This document shows positions 48,312-60,110 of a DNA stretch of 64,000 bases, in pieces. The notes below the pieces were generated by a model. That model did no database searches. It saw nothing but the letters and a program-made list of their open reading frames with translations, and was not told where the DNA came from. Position 1 is the stretch's first letter, and each line of letters starts with the position of its first letter. This DNA comes from Paraescarpia echinospica (lineage: Eukaryota > Annelida > Polychaeta > Sabellida > Siboglinidae), in contig CM034544.1 in assembly GCA_020002185.1 (NCBI GenBank), forward strand, positions 7,495,190-7,559,189. Direction: 5' to 3'. The translations under genes were made by a program, and so were the position numbers.

Positions 48312-48660
48312 AGTTAAGTGATCACAACAACGTTTGTCAGGATAGTCAGCATGTATTTGGTTCTATAACCACGGTTTGCAACATCATGCCGTTCTCTTAT
48401 CACCAGTTTGTCAAATGACAAATACGCGATTTTTCCCTCTTCCCTGGCCATCATCATTTTTGATAGCAGTTCTTTCCGTCGCCTGATGAAACTGTCTTGC
48501 ATGTTCTTTCACCATTGTCATGTTCACAGCAATTTCCACAGCTTCCTCGAACGTTAACCTTGTCATGTTACTGAGTTATTCTTGGACGGTTGCGTGGCTG
48601 CGGTTTGGCCCCGTGACATACTTATTTACTGACAGGTAACCGGAAATCATATAACTGGAT
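48312..48660 (-). pseudogene. ORF1 C-terminal scrap of the same minus-strand LINE
   Basis: The frame at 48502-48314 reads RRRKELLSKMMMAREEGKIA followed by YLSFDKLVIRER, matching the end of LINE ORF1 proteins (K-A-R-x-x-G-K-I-A-Y-x-x-x-x-K-L). It lies immediately upstream of the ORF2 start at 48311, as expected in an ORF1-ORF2 element. The segment 48580-48500 in another frame (LTFEEAVEIAVNMTMV) resembles a gypsy Gag helix and might belong to the gypsy remnant instead; this is uncertain. Confidence 0.45.
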
Positions 48661-50082
48661 CTATGCATTATAATAATAGCATATCAATTAAAGCCAGCAT
48701 TAAAAAACAGTGCTGTTTACATGCATCAAAGGTGAGGGGCCAAATGCCACAGGCACAGTTCCTTGTGAATAGTGCCCCCCCCCCCAACCACGGCCACAAT
48801 AGCCCATCTCTCAGACCCACTGATGGTAGCCAACTATTTCTTGCTAGATCTATATAACTAATATTCCCATCATCAATGGTAGTCGTACGTCATGAAATGT
48901 GCAACGCTAGAGTAATATACACATTATTAATACTGAACAAAAATATATTGACTCATAACACAAAGATGAACATGCTTAGAACTAACGAGCAGACATCTAG
49001 ATATGACTAACGTATGATATGTTCTAGCTACAAAACATGACACTCAGCACCGGTTGAGCATAGCATATCTCACACTATTTGACTCATAAAACGGTGATGA
49101 ATATACGCCGAGCTAACTACGTACCGCAATACATGAGCAACATGTGATATATCTAGGTAAGCCCACAAGCCTGATACTCAACACCGGCTGAGCATGCTAA
49201 GGAGGAATGCCCTTGTCACTAACTAATATTTGCCAGTGATGAATATACGTTATTCGATGACAACTCATGCTGATGCACGACTGTCATCCGTCCTGAATGA
49301 AGCTCCTGTGTGAATTTAATTAATGACCATCAATATGTCGGATGTAATGCAACCAATACTGGGACTATGAATATATTCCAAGCCCGTGAAATCGTGAACA
49401 CTTATTCACTAGGTGAATGTACCTAACAGAGGAATAATCATACCCAGGATGTCATTGCTGACAGCGCATGTAATTGTTGACAACTGCTGTATAATTGTAA
49501 TTAAATCAATACACACCGTAATCATGTATGTAATCATAACAACACACCTGCAATGAGTGAATTGTTAGTGGTATCCTGATTGTAAACACAATCGCAAGCA
49601 ATTTATATTGTACCGAAGACATCCTAATGACCTACCAATTAGCTACGTAATAGACTCATATCTTGGACAGTATTCATAATTGTTCGTATTTGTGGTGGTA
49701 CCACCAACCCACGACTGAAACGACCTTGTTTTGACCGAACTATGGTATGTAGAATGTGTGTATGTCCTGCTCATAATATGATCACATATTGGTGAGGTTG
49801 ACTGCCCTCACAATTGTGTGACCCCCAAGCATCTACGAATCTAAGTCTCTCCTCGTCACACATCAGCTCAACTATTGCGTTCGTTGGCATCCTCTTACGG
49901 TTTCTTGTGTTCAGTTCACTGTGATATTCACGACGGTATGACATGACTTCATATGTTTCTTTCCCAAAAATGATATAATTCATATACGAATTGATGTGTT
50001 TGTATTAAATGCCAGCTGTTCGCGTTATAGTCGAGTTGCCGCCCAATTATGTTCAGTATGGTACCCGGAAATAATTGGTAGT
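48661..50082. other. Non-coding, nothing firmly recognised
   Basis: AT-rich DNA with a C13 run near 48777-48789 and a diverged two-copy repeat of about 130 bp (roughly 48950-49075 and 49080-49205, sharing TTGACTCATAA and CTCARCACCGGYTGAGCATG). No LTR or coding motif was identified. Confidence 0.4.
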
Positions 50083-50503
50083 GTAAGGTTTTTTTGCTGA
50101 ATCATGTAGGTTATGGGTCCCTCAACTGAAATCAGCGGCATGGCAACGCGCCATCCTTGGGCAACTTGAGGGAGCCAGGCAAATCCAAGATGGATGCCGT
50201 GAACGAAGGTCAAATTAGAAAATGTGTTACATCTTTGCACTGTAGCATGCTATGAACATGATTTTGGTGTCTATACACATGTTCTGGCATATGAGGAATT
50301 AAATGGAATAATTTCCAATGATATCCGACTATGTTCATATGAGAAAAAAAATCAAAATGGCCGCCATTTTTACCGAAAATATGCCAGAGACACGATTTTG
50401 GTGTCTATATACCTATATTTTAGCATATGAGCAAGAACAAAATACAGACACACACTTGTATTGCCTTAATTAAAATAATACATATTTTAAGGAAACGTTT
50501 GAC

Positions 50504-51482
50504 TTGGCATTGCCACTAATTAATTTGGAAAGCAAGCTCCCATGCTGCGATGCCATCATGAAGAGCAAGGCAAATAAGAAGGCTCTCATCAAGGATCTCT
50601 CCACATTCAATTTGGGCAACAATGAGACGATGGTTGGAACAGAGGAGGGCGTGTACAACAATGATGAAGCAGATATTATTATAATTAGTTATCTTCTGGA
50701 GGCTGTGAAGAATGGTAAGAAAACTGTACGAGTGATCAGCGATGACACTGACGTCTTTGTTCTGCTTATCTTCTGGGTGCTGACAGCCCGATGACAGATC
50801 GATGGAGTGGGGCTATCCTCAACATCAATTAAAGTTCTTTCTTCCTTGGTTCGAAATCCCTCCAATTGCTTGGTATGCATACACTGTCAGGCTGCGATAC
50901 TGTGTCCTATCCATTTGGTCATGACAAAGCGATGGCGCTAATGGTATTGAAATCTGCTGACCATTCTGGTCTCTACACTGTCTTCGGTGAAGAGGGTGCT
51001 ACTCTTGAACAGTTGATGGTGACTGGACGGAAATTCATCTGCTCACTCTATGGTGTTGCTGAAGGCACAAGCATGGCTTCTGCCAGGTATGCGCTCTTCT
51101 CCAAAAGGACCAGGGGAAAGCTGTATGTATCAAGACTCTTCCTCCGACAGACGCTAATCTGGCCTACAACATCCTTCGAGCTCATTACCAAGTCACGCTC
51201 TGGAAGGCAGCAGATGAGCAGACTCCGCCCATGGTTGATATCAACTGTCAGTGTAAAGCTGTAGGGAAATCTTGCAGCAGTCATACATGTAGTTGTCATT
51301 CTGCAGAATTGTCCTGCACACAGTACTGCTTCTGTGTTGGTGAAGCCATGTGCCTCAACCCGGTCACCAAGCATGATGAGCATGAGAATGACGCTAAATA
51401 TGATAATGAGGAAGAAGATGAAAGTACAGAGAAAATAGAAGTGGAAGATGAGAGAGAATGTTGGGACTCAACTTTTCTGTGA
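50504..51482 (+). pseudogene. XPG/FEN-like nuclease plus Cys-rich domain, broken
   Basis: Three frames together give one protein. 50504-50794 has an acidic NNDEADIIIISYLLEAVKNG and then VISDDTDVFVLL, the two acidic clusters of XPG/FEN-type nucleases. 50866-51120 has HTLSGCDTVSYPFG, matching the GCD turn that precedes the helical DNA-binding motif in that family, then ARYALFSK. 51160-51482 has AYNILRAHYQVTLWKAADEQ, then a cysteine cluster INCQCKAVGKSCSSHTCSC followed by SAELSCTQYCFCVG, and an acidic tail. Nuclease plus eight-cysteine modules are what I recall for AcademX-type DNA transposons. At least two frameshifts and a missing N-terminal half make it inactive. Confidence 0.6.
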
Positions 51483-51945
51483 GAATGTAATGTGAATGGC
51501 TTCCCTTTCTTATACCATTGGTTTTGAATTGATTAATGATATACACACTGTCAAAGTCCAAATGAAATCTGTCAATACAAAAAATGCTCTCAAATTGTCT
51601 TTCGTTGTGTTTCAGCAAATTTATGATTGAATACTTCTTACTGAATGAATTTTGTACTTTGAAATGTTGTACATGTATGATACAGATTAATTCGTGATTA
51701 CTGCATGCCATTTTGTAAAGCATTCGTATGTTTCTTCTTAGAAGTAGCCATATACGTGTACATATATGTATAGCTATTAGCGTAATCATAGCTCAGTCAC
51801 GATGACTGATCATTACAAATGAAGAACTGTAAATAAATGTTACAATCTTAATCTTACAAACGTCCCAATTTTAACAACAGCTTTATTGCTATGTCACATC
51901 AATACTAAATTACTGGAACAAATTCCAATCAACTCAGTATGCACT

Positions 51946-53100
51946 TGCAGCGTTTGCAGCGAGCGGTCGGCAGGGAAGCACACGGGCACACGTTCACTCA
52001 CTCAGTCGCACTAACTATAAGTCAGGTTATGCGTTTTCCTAGTTTATTATATGCGGAAAACCCTACCAATGCAAGATATAATACACAGTGTACGGCTGTG
52101 TCTGCTAAATACTACCCAGTTATAAGGGTCAGAACGAAAGGTTCAGACGGCGTCGGCTATCACAACGTCCGAATTGTAACCGATATATCCTAAAACTCCA
52201 AACAATAGGTTCAGACGGCGGCGGCTATTACAGCAACCGAATGGTAACCGATATATTCTAAATGTCAGAACAATAGGTTCAGACGGCGGCGGAGGCTATT
52301 ACAGCAACCGAATTGTAACCGATATATTCTAAATGTCAGAACGATAAATTCAGACGGCGGCGGCTATTTCAGCAACCGAATTATAGGTGTCAGAACGATA
52401 AGTCAGATGGCGGCGGCTTATATACAGCAACCGAATTATTGGTGTCAGAACGATAAGTCAGACGGCGGCGGCTTATATACATCAACCGAATTATAGGTGT
52501 CAGAACGATAAGTCAGACGGCGGCGGCTTATATACAGCAACCGAACTGTAGGTGTCGGAATGATAAGTCAGACGACGGCGGCTTATATACAGCAACCGAA
52601 TTATAGGTGTCAGAACGATAAGTCAGACGGCGGCGGCTTATATACAGCAACCGAGTTACTCACCGAGTCTGCGAATAACCGATTGTCACAGGTATACTGC
52701 GGTAGTCTTTCAGTACTTCTCGCAGGGCGCTCGGTGACAGTGCTTCACGAGAAACGTTCCTCCGGCAGTGTGCCCCAGTAGTCGCCCCGATTATCCACAA
52801 ATCCCCCTTACTTATACTGCTAAAACCATAGCCTTGGGTGAGACGCTGACCCTTTAGTTATGTCATTTCCAAAGTCTACTGGTCTCTAGAAATCTTGGCA
52901 GGGTGCCAGTGAACTTATAGTAACCTTCTGAACAAACGCCCTCTGTACAGGGCTCTTGCCTCCCCCAAACCTGATGGCCTCTAATGTAAACAAATCCCCC
53001 GCCCCAGCTATAGTCATCGGCATATAAATAGGCTTTTCGTACAACATTCAGCAATTAAGAAGATTTATACTATATGCGTTATCATTCTAAATTCTCTATA
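51946..53100 (-). repeat. 3' LTR of gypsy element (left copy)
   Basis: 1155 bp, TGCAGCGTTTGC...TTCTCTATA on the plus strand; the canonical CA end has decayed to TA. It contains tandem 55-bp units (five with TTATATAC between about 52400 and 52670) preceded by longer units of about 60-67 bp with GGCGGCGGCTATTACAGC. It aligns along its length with the right LTR, with scattered substitutions and a 12-bp indel near 52780. Confidence 0.9.
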
Positions 53101-53399
53101 CTACCCCCCGCCATTTAAAATGTCGTCCCGAAATCGTAATAGATAACACACACGCAGGGACAACATACAATATACAGCTTTCATTAGTAATGCTGAAATA
53201 AAACAGTCGATAATCATCAATAGTTCAAAGTTCTGCAAAGGCAAATATGTAATGACGATGGGGGTCTAGTTGTAAAATGTTCACGCTTTTATAAAATGCT
53301 CACGTCTGTGTGGCGACGGCTTCCATTTCCCTTGCAGTCGGGGGTGGCACCCACGTTTACGTTAGTTGGTACCTTGTCCCGTCGGGGAGGATCGCTGTC

Positions 53400-54055
53400 T
53401 CAGCGTAGATGACGGCCGCGGTGCGAGTGCGGGTGACTGCCAGTTCGACGGGTCGCCGTCGACCTCTCTGACGATACATGCAGGTGTGCAGCGATAGCTC
53501 CTGACGACGTCACCGATGGCGCCCCCATAAAGTGGAGCCGGGGGTCAGGCAGCTCGTCTCGGTAGCGCACCGAGGCATCGATCGAGGCGATCTTTATTGG
53601 TGCGAAGGCGGAGCGGCCCTTGCTCCGCTTCGCATCGTCTACCACATCGGGGTTTTCCCCCTCTCCCGGAAATAGCTCCGGCACCATCGGCACGACCCGA
53701 GGGGGGTCATTGGTGGCAGCATCGGATCGGCGTCCGGTTCAGCCTCGCTGCTCCTGTCGCAGCTCTCGCTGGCGCTGTCACTATCACTGTCACTGTCACT
53801 GCTGCTGTCGCTGGTATTGTCGCTGTCATCGGTCGACGGGAGACGGGGCCGGCAAATCAACACCGTCTCGTTCGTGGTAAGGCCAGTGGTTACAGCAGGT
53901 CCTCGCTGCTGGCGTCTGGCTTTCAGGGCCGCGATTCCACAGACGCAGTCCTCTTCGCTCCCGTGCGCCAGGAGTAGGTGGCGTCGCAGCAGGTTCGGTG
54001 ACTGGAATCTGGCCAGGCATATGTCGCAGGTGCTGAGCATTGCAGCGGACGGCAT
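53400..54055 (-). CDS. Extra gypsy ORF: C2H2 zinc finger with acidic Ser tract
   Basis: Lies between integrase and the 3' LTR, where env sits in some relatives. From the ATG at 54055: CDICLARFQSPNLLRRH and LLLAHG form a regular C-x2-C-x12-H-x4-H finger. Then come CVCG, a basic stretch (ALKARRQQR), a Ser/Asp tract (about residues 75-95) and CRWC. A frameshift near 53690 moves the frame to VPELFPGEGENPDVVDDAKR and onward to 53400. No signal peptide or membrane segment is seen, so it is not an env. Function is unknown; binding of element or target DNA is a guess. Base composition is more GC-rich than the rest of the element. Confidence 0.6.
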
Positions 54056-54269
54056 TCTGCAATTACGATTCCTATTTTTAGATGACTACATAATACTGTT
54101 CTACAATTATCAGTTCATTGCTCCAATCCAAATCTTCTGGGTGGTTGACGTAGCCGTTTCCCTCTTCTCTCTATGTTGCTAGCCATGGGGACCTCATGGC
54201 ATGTCCCTGCCTGTGTCTCCTCCCCTTCTACTACCCCCACTTCACTGTCTGACGCCGGGTCATCTAAGC

Positions 54270-55626
54270 GCGGCCTGGAGGTAAGCTCCTGATCTGGCTA
54301 TGAGAACAGCCAGTTGAGTGGCGTATCTGAGCCGCAATAACTCTTCAGGTCATCCATGTGGACCGTTATGGGTTTGGACCTGGAAGAACGCTGAATTGTG
54401 TATGTCATTTCCCCCGGGTGGCTGGTGACAAGGTATGGCCCAGCGTAGGGGATTGCCAGTTTGTTCTGCCCTTGTGATGGAGGGTAGAACCTTAGTCCCC
54501 TACTTTAAACATGCGGTCTTTGGCTCGTTTATCATAACAACATTTCTGCCTGCATGCTTGCGGCTTTCCCGAGATAACTTTCAGCTAGCTCGAAATTGTG
54601 TTCCATCGCATTTCGTAGCCACTCGGCGTGCTCTATTTGACAGCAGTATTCACCCAGTTCGTCCGGTGGTGTAAGCATGCGGTCGATTGGGAAAGTGATC
54701 TCCCTGCCCAACATGAGTCTGTTTGGGCTCGACCCCGTACTTTGGTGGACGGTGGCTCGATAAGCGCACATGATATACGGCAGATGGTCATCCCAATCCC
54801 CAGGATTATTCGCTGGTAGCTTTGATAGCATAGCTAAAATCGTCCAATTTAGGCGTTCTACCAAGCCATCGGATTGTGGACAATATGGGGCAGTACGTGT
54901 CTGCTGAATGTCAAGTAATGCGTAAAGTTCCTTCATCAAATCTGATTGGAATTCACGCCCTTGTTCAGAGTGAATTACACGAAGTGTACCGTATCTTAGA
55001 AACACTTCGGTGACAAGAGTGTCTGCCACAGTGATTGCTTTGTGGTCTGATACGACAAGGATGCAAGTATTTCCGGCCTGTGACTCGACTGGCAGACTAA
55101 GAATGTCCATTGCAAAGCGCTCGAGCGGAGATCCCACAGGATCTTGTCTCAGAGCTGCACGACCATGACCAGTGCGTACGTTACGGAACTGACACGGACG
55201 ACACTCGTGACACCACCTAGTCACATCTGCCAGTATGCCTGCCCACCAAAACCTAAGTTTGACATTAAACAAGGATTTCTTCACTCCAAAATGCCCCACC
55301 ATTCTACTATGATGGATGTGTTTGAACAACACATCCCTGATCTCTTTCGGAGCCACTAATCGTAACTTAGGCTCTGGCTGTACGTCAATGCCACAGCGTT
55401 TGTAAAGGACTCCGTTATGGATCTCAGTTTCGCTCCACATCGACCAATAGCGTCGCAGGGAAATTCCTTCTGCCCGCCTTTCTGACCAGTCTGGACGACG
55501 TCCAGTCTGTTTCCACCCCAGCACTTCACCAATTTCCCGATCGTTATGTTGCCACTCTCTCAGATCACCATGAGACCATGGCTCTAAGTGTGTAGGGTTC
55601 AGGTGTTGGGTTGCCATTAGCGTCAC
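54270..55626 (-). pseudogene. gypsy integrase with GPY/F module
   Basis: The frame at 55626-54532 has the zinc-binding H-H-C-C (HIHHSRMVGHFG ... CHECRPC), the core with its first Asp (FAMDILSLPV), HSEQGREFQ where HSDQG is usual (second catalytic Asp replaced by Glu), and the catalytic Glu in SDGLVERLN. The GPY/F module (GPYLVTSHPGEMTYTIQ, then ITVHMDDLKSY) continues in another frame to about 54270. The frame is otherwise long and clean, so decay is moderate. Confidence 0.8.
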
Positions 55627-57275
55627 CTTCCTGTCCGTGGGTCCCTACGACTCGGACCTGGCACTCATCAACGGCGTCTGTCGCTAGGGTATCATTATGG
55701 CAGGAACAACCACAGTCAGCCTGGTTTCTCGCATTTGTTTCCCTGCTCTCGTGTCGCTGACAGTAAGCGCACGACTCGCAGGGACGTCGAGAAAGGGCAT
55801 CAGCATTGCCGTGTTGTCTACCAGGGCGATAATTTATCTCTACGTTGAAAGTCCCTATGACTTCCAACCAACGAGCCATCTGCCCCTCTGGATTCTTGAA
55901 CCCCATTAGCCACCGCAGGGTGCCATGGTCTGTGCGCACTTTAGTAGGGGTCCCGTAAACATAATGATGATAATGTTTCACAGCCTCGACAACCGCCAAC
56001 AATTCCCGGCGGGTTACACAGTACCGACGCTCTTCCTTCTTCAGGCACGACTGAAATAGAATATAACTCGTTCGACCCCATCTTGTACCTGGGACAACAC
56101 AGCACCGATTCCTACCCCGCTTGCATCCGTATCTAAGGTATACGGAGTTTGTGACACCGGATACCCCAGTGTGGGTGCTGAAGTGAGTTTGCTTTTCAGC
56201 ATCTCGAACGTCTGCAGACATTCGCGGGACCATACAAACGGTCTTTCCGCTTCAGTCAGGTGATGCAATGGCCTAGCGATGTCAGCAAATCCCCCCACGA
56301 ATCTGCGGTAGTAGCTGCACTGTCCCAATAAACTACGAACCTCTCGAACATTGCTATGAGTTTTCCAGTCTTTTACAGCAGCTACTTTCGTCGGGTCTGT
56401 GGAAATTCCTTGCTTAAAAACGACATGTCCCAAAAAGTTTACTTTCTCTTGGACGAGACTACACTTCTTCGGGGATACCTTTATGCCTGCTTTGCCGATG
56501 CATGCTAGAACATCGTCTAGTCAGGATACGTGGTCTTCGAAGGTGTTACTGAACAAAATTACTTCATCCAAATAGATCAGACATGTTTCCTAGTGTAACC
56601 CCGCCAACACTTGCTCCATCAAGCGTTCGACGTGGCAGGAGCCGAAACCAAGCCCATACTCATAACTGTGAATTCATAGAGTCCCCCATTACTAGTGCAG
56701 AAGGCGGTCTTCTTTGCGTCTTCTGGGTCCATAGCGACTTGACAGTACCCGCAGAATAAATATATCGTGGACAAGAAATGGGCACCATGGAGAGCCTCTA
56801 GCGAGTCATCGATTCGTGGCAGAGGATAGCTATTTTTGACGGTGAGACTATTCAGACGTCTGTAGTCGATACAGTACCGCACCGACTGGTCCTTCTTTCT
56901 GATTAATACGACCGGGGCGGCCCATGGACTGACTGAGTGTCGGATTACTCCGATGTCCAGCATACGTTTAACCTCTGCCGCAGCTTCTGCCCTAAGTGAC
57001 AAAGCAACCCGTCTTTTGGGCTGCTTTATAGGAGCGGCGTCTCCTGTGTTTATTTTATGCGTGGCGACATTTGTGCGTCCCAGGTCATCGTTAGACTTGG
57101 CAGAGACAGTAGCATGTTTCGGTAATAGCTGTTCGATTACCACCAGCTGCTGTTGGGTCAGGCTATCAGGGGCAGCCTCCCACAATTCACTCAGGTGATT
57201 AGGTAACCCAGACGGGGGAACAGGCTCCGCATGGTCGCCAGCCAGGCCATCTGGCTGGACGGCGAGTCCTCTCAC
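55565..57275 (-). pseudogene. gypsy reverse transcriptase and RNase H
   Basis: RT fingers and palm at 57275-56619 (LDIGVIRHSVSPWAAPVVLI, YCIDYRRLNSLTVKNSYPLP). The first catalytic Asp appears replaced in STIYLFCGYCQ. The catalytic box at 56574-56563 reads YLDE where YLDD is expected, with a stop just before it. The thumb and RNase H follow (DWKTHSNVREVRSLLGQCSY; YTLDTDASGVGIGAVLSQ; YCVTRRELLAVVEAVKHYHH; RTDHGTLRWLMGFKNPEGQ; NADALSRRP). At least four frame breaks. Normally copies element RNA into DNA; this copy cannot. Confidence 0.85.
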
Positions 57276-57370
57276 CCGCTGTGCCTCGGGAAATTAAATA
57301 ATTGCCAGTATGGGTTGACACGTTGCCAGGACCATGTTTCGATGCAGTGTGGTTAGCCGGTCACTTAAGT

Positions 57371-57850
57371 TTAACACTCGAAGCGGAACCAGAGACTGTT
57401 TTGGGTTAAAACCGCTTTAGGCAACACCACTCGATTGCATCTTAGGAATGTTGGGCTAGGTTCTACCAGACCTTCTGAGAAAGTTGGCCTTTCTGAAATC
57501 GTTCCCTGCAGCATCATTTCACTGAGAGAGGGAACAACAGTTGTTTCTTTCAGTGTAATTTGTGTGCTCTTCCTATTGTCTGTGGTTTTGACACATTCGT
57601 GATAATGCCCGTTGATACAAATAGTACCATCTCTCATATAAACCATACAACCATGGTTTCTGAAGAAATCCATCCCTAGAATGGCCGCCGCCTTTATGTT
57701 AGTGACATACATTTTCAGCGTGATATTCTGCGAGTCAATGGACGCAGATATATCCCCCTCCCCTATCACGGACACTTCGCTGCCGTCTGCCATTCGCATT
57801 TCATTAAAACAGCCAATGTAGATCCCGTATCTACCAAGCAATTTAAGCTA
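57371..57850 (-). pseudogene. gypsy protease region
   Basis: LNCLVDTGSTLAVL at the end of the preceding frame (catalytic Asp codon near 57831) and, after a frameshift, MADGSEVSVIGEG and AAILGMDFFRNHGC with the ILG motif of retroviral-type aspartic proteases. The active-site DTG is intact but split from the rest by the frameshift. Confidence 0.75.
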
Positions 57851-59879
57851 ACTCCATACAAGGAAAGCATCACATATAGGCTGTCATCGTAATCAGAGGT
57901 CTTTCCTGCATTGGTCTCCCCGGAAAGTCTATTAGCTGATGTCTGCACCTCGACCTGCTTCCACTCATACGGTCTCTGCTGCTTTCGGCTCGACACCTCC
58001 AGAGACGTTTTTCTCTGGCTACTCTGTTCCGAGGCCCGCCTTTTCACGGGACACCTTTCACTTAGTCGCCCATGAGCAGGGTTCCCGCATTCGTGGCAAT
58101 TCTCCTTTCTATGCCACTCTGTCCTACGGACAACAGGGGTTCCACGCTCCACTGGCGTATGCGAACGATCTATCCTTGTCTCTACCAGAGAAAGTCGTTC
58201 AGCTATATGTTGCAACATCATTGGAACGTCATGGCTGCCAGAATGATTGCTAGCACTCCCAACCTTTTCACAATCATCCCCTTTATTGTGGCGTGTGGAA
58301 CGCAACGCGTATTTTGGGCCCACTCTCCGAGACCGACCCATTTGGAAAGCTTCGTATTCGAGTGTCAGTCTTAACGCGTCTTCAACCCCCTTTGGTTTTC
58401 CCTGGAAAATCGTCCATTCCATGTCCGCGTCACCCACAGCATCTGCGAACGCGTCACACGCCAACGCCTCTTTCACATCGGCGCTGGCATCAGGGTACGC
58501 CTTTCGTACCAAACGCTTTATATATTGAGCTAATTCGGCAAGTGGTTCACCTCTCCGGCGTTGCCGAGCCTTCATTTGAGCCCGAAACGCCTATGACTGG
58601 TGCTCTGGCTCGAAACGTTTTAACAGCGCCCGTACTAATGTTTCGTAGTTCAAACTGTCCGAGGCCTCCAGGTCACTCAACACACCCTGAGCCTGCCCAC
58701 GTAAGCTGGTGGCTAGCTCCAAAGCACGAGTAGCTTCGTCCCACCTGTTCAAATCCGAAACCATTTCGAATTGAACCAGGTAATCACGACAGCTACTCTT
58801 GCTATCATACAACGCCGGGCTCTTTGGTATTGGTGCGTTAACCTGAGTAGTTGGCACGGAGAACCTAACGCTAGGTAGATGTGCCACCACTAGACCTGCC
58901 GTGTTGTTCTTTGCATAACCCTGTCTACTGACCCAACGGTCGTTAACGGGCCAGCCGTCTGGCTGGAGCGCCCCGCGCTGGCCATAATGAGCCTCCCTCC
59001 GGCCCGTGTCATACACAGGAAGGTAGGCGGTAAACATTGGCTGGTCATTTCCTGCACCTCGTGTCTCGTGACCCGATAGCAAACCGTCCACACCCCTTGG
59101 GGTTTGGTAAGATCGAGAATAACTCGTCGCCGGTACATGAGGTTGTGGAACAATTCGGTTGGGTCCAGCTTCCCAGCCATATTTCCCCACATGTCCTACA
59201 TTAAAGGGAGTTTCACAATAGCCTCCTGTAAAGTTTACAGGTTCGTGACTTGGCCTGCCAACATGTTTGGGCAGTATTCCGGACAAACCACCGATGGAGA
59301 TCTTTTCCGGGGATGCAGTAATTAAGGGTGACGGGGCATATTTCATGTCGGCGCCCCGTTGATCAACATCAGATTATAGGTCGTATCACACGTCTGCGAT
59401 TCCAATGCTACCGAGGTCTGCCCCACGGTAGCAACATTATAACATGGCATCGGATCATTGTCCTTGCGATCAGGTGAGAGCCGAACAGTTTCTCTGCTGT
59501 CCTCAAACCACAATTGCGCTCGGTTTCCAGCGCTCTCACTTGCGCAAGTTTCTGGAAATAATTCTATCACTGAGCTTTCGAGCTCAGATCTACTAATTGC
59601 CGTTATCAATAGACCTTCTTCCCATGTCAACTGATCCATCTCCAATCTCAACTGCTCCTCCTGCCATTTCATCTTTGACAATCTCTCTTCCAGACTAGCC
59701 TTTCTATCCCTAAGAGTCACTAACGCATGCTGCTTCTCTGCAACATTAGCCTCCTGAATAGACCTGTCTACTTCTGACCTGGTAGACGACTGCGCCTGCT
59801 CCCTAGGGAGCAATCGTAACATAACCTCGCTGTCTTGATCCGGAGTCTGCTCAGTCTCCCGAAGATAAACATCAGTCAC
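57850..59879 (-). pseudogene. gypsy gag (coiled coil, capsid, zinc knuckle)
   Basis: Three successive minus-strand frames. 59879-59343 (178 codons) is a coiled-coil N-terminus (ERLSKMKWQEEQLRLEMDQL). 59346-58591 carries the capsid-like core (RDYLVQFEMVSDLNRWDEAT, then YETLVRALLKRFEP). 58575 onward continues the core (AELAQYIKRLVRKAYPD) and includes CHECGNPAHGRLSERC, a zinc knuckle whose last spacer is six instead of four residues. Gag packages the element RNA. Frame breaks at about 59345 and 58580 may be old mutations. The last part runs into protease. Confidence 0.75.
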
Positions 59880-60110
59880 TGAGGAATTATCACCCTGTAT
59901 TGATATTTCGCCAATATTTCGCTGCCACCAGAGAATTACCTTCTCACTAATCTATCCTACTTTATTCTAACTGAAGCGAGGAAACGTAGCCCGGGTGTGT
60001 TCTTTTTAAATAGGAAGTCCAAAACAGAATATCCGAAACCGTTACTATGAAACGTAGGGGAATACGGTCGGGTATACCTAAATTGAAATCCCACCCCGGC
60101 TACCACCAAT

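Noticed and set aside
53597..54182. Plus-strand frames opposite the zinc-finger ORF
   Set aside because: Shadows of the GC-rich minus-strand ORF; no motif of their own.
58072..58733. Plus-strand frames of 93-146 residues opposite gypsy gag
   Set aside because: Antisense shadows; the minus strand carries the zinc knuckle and capsid text.
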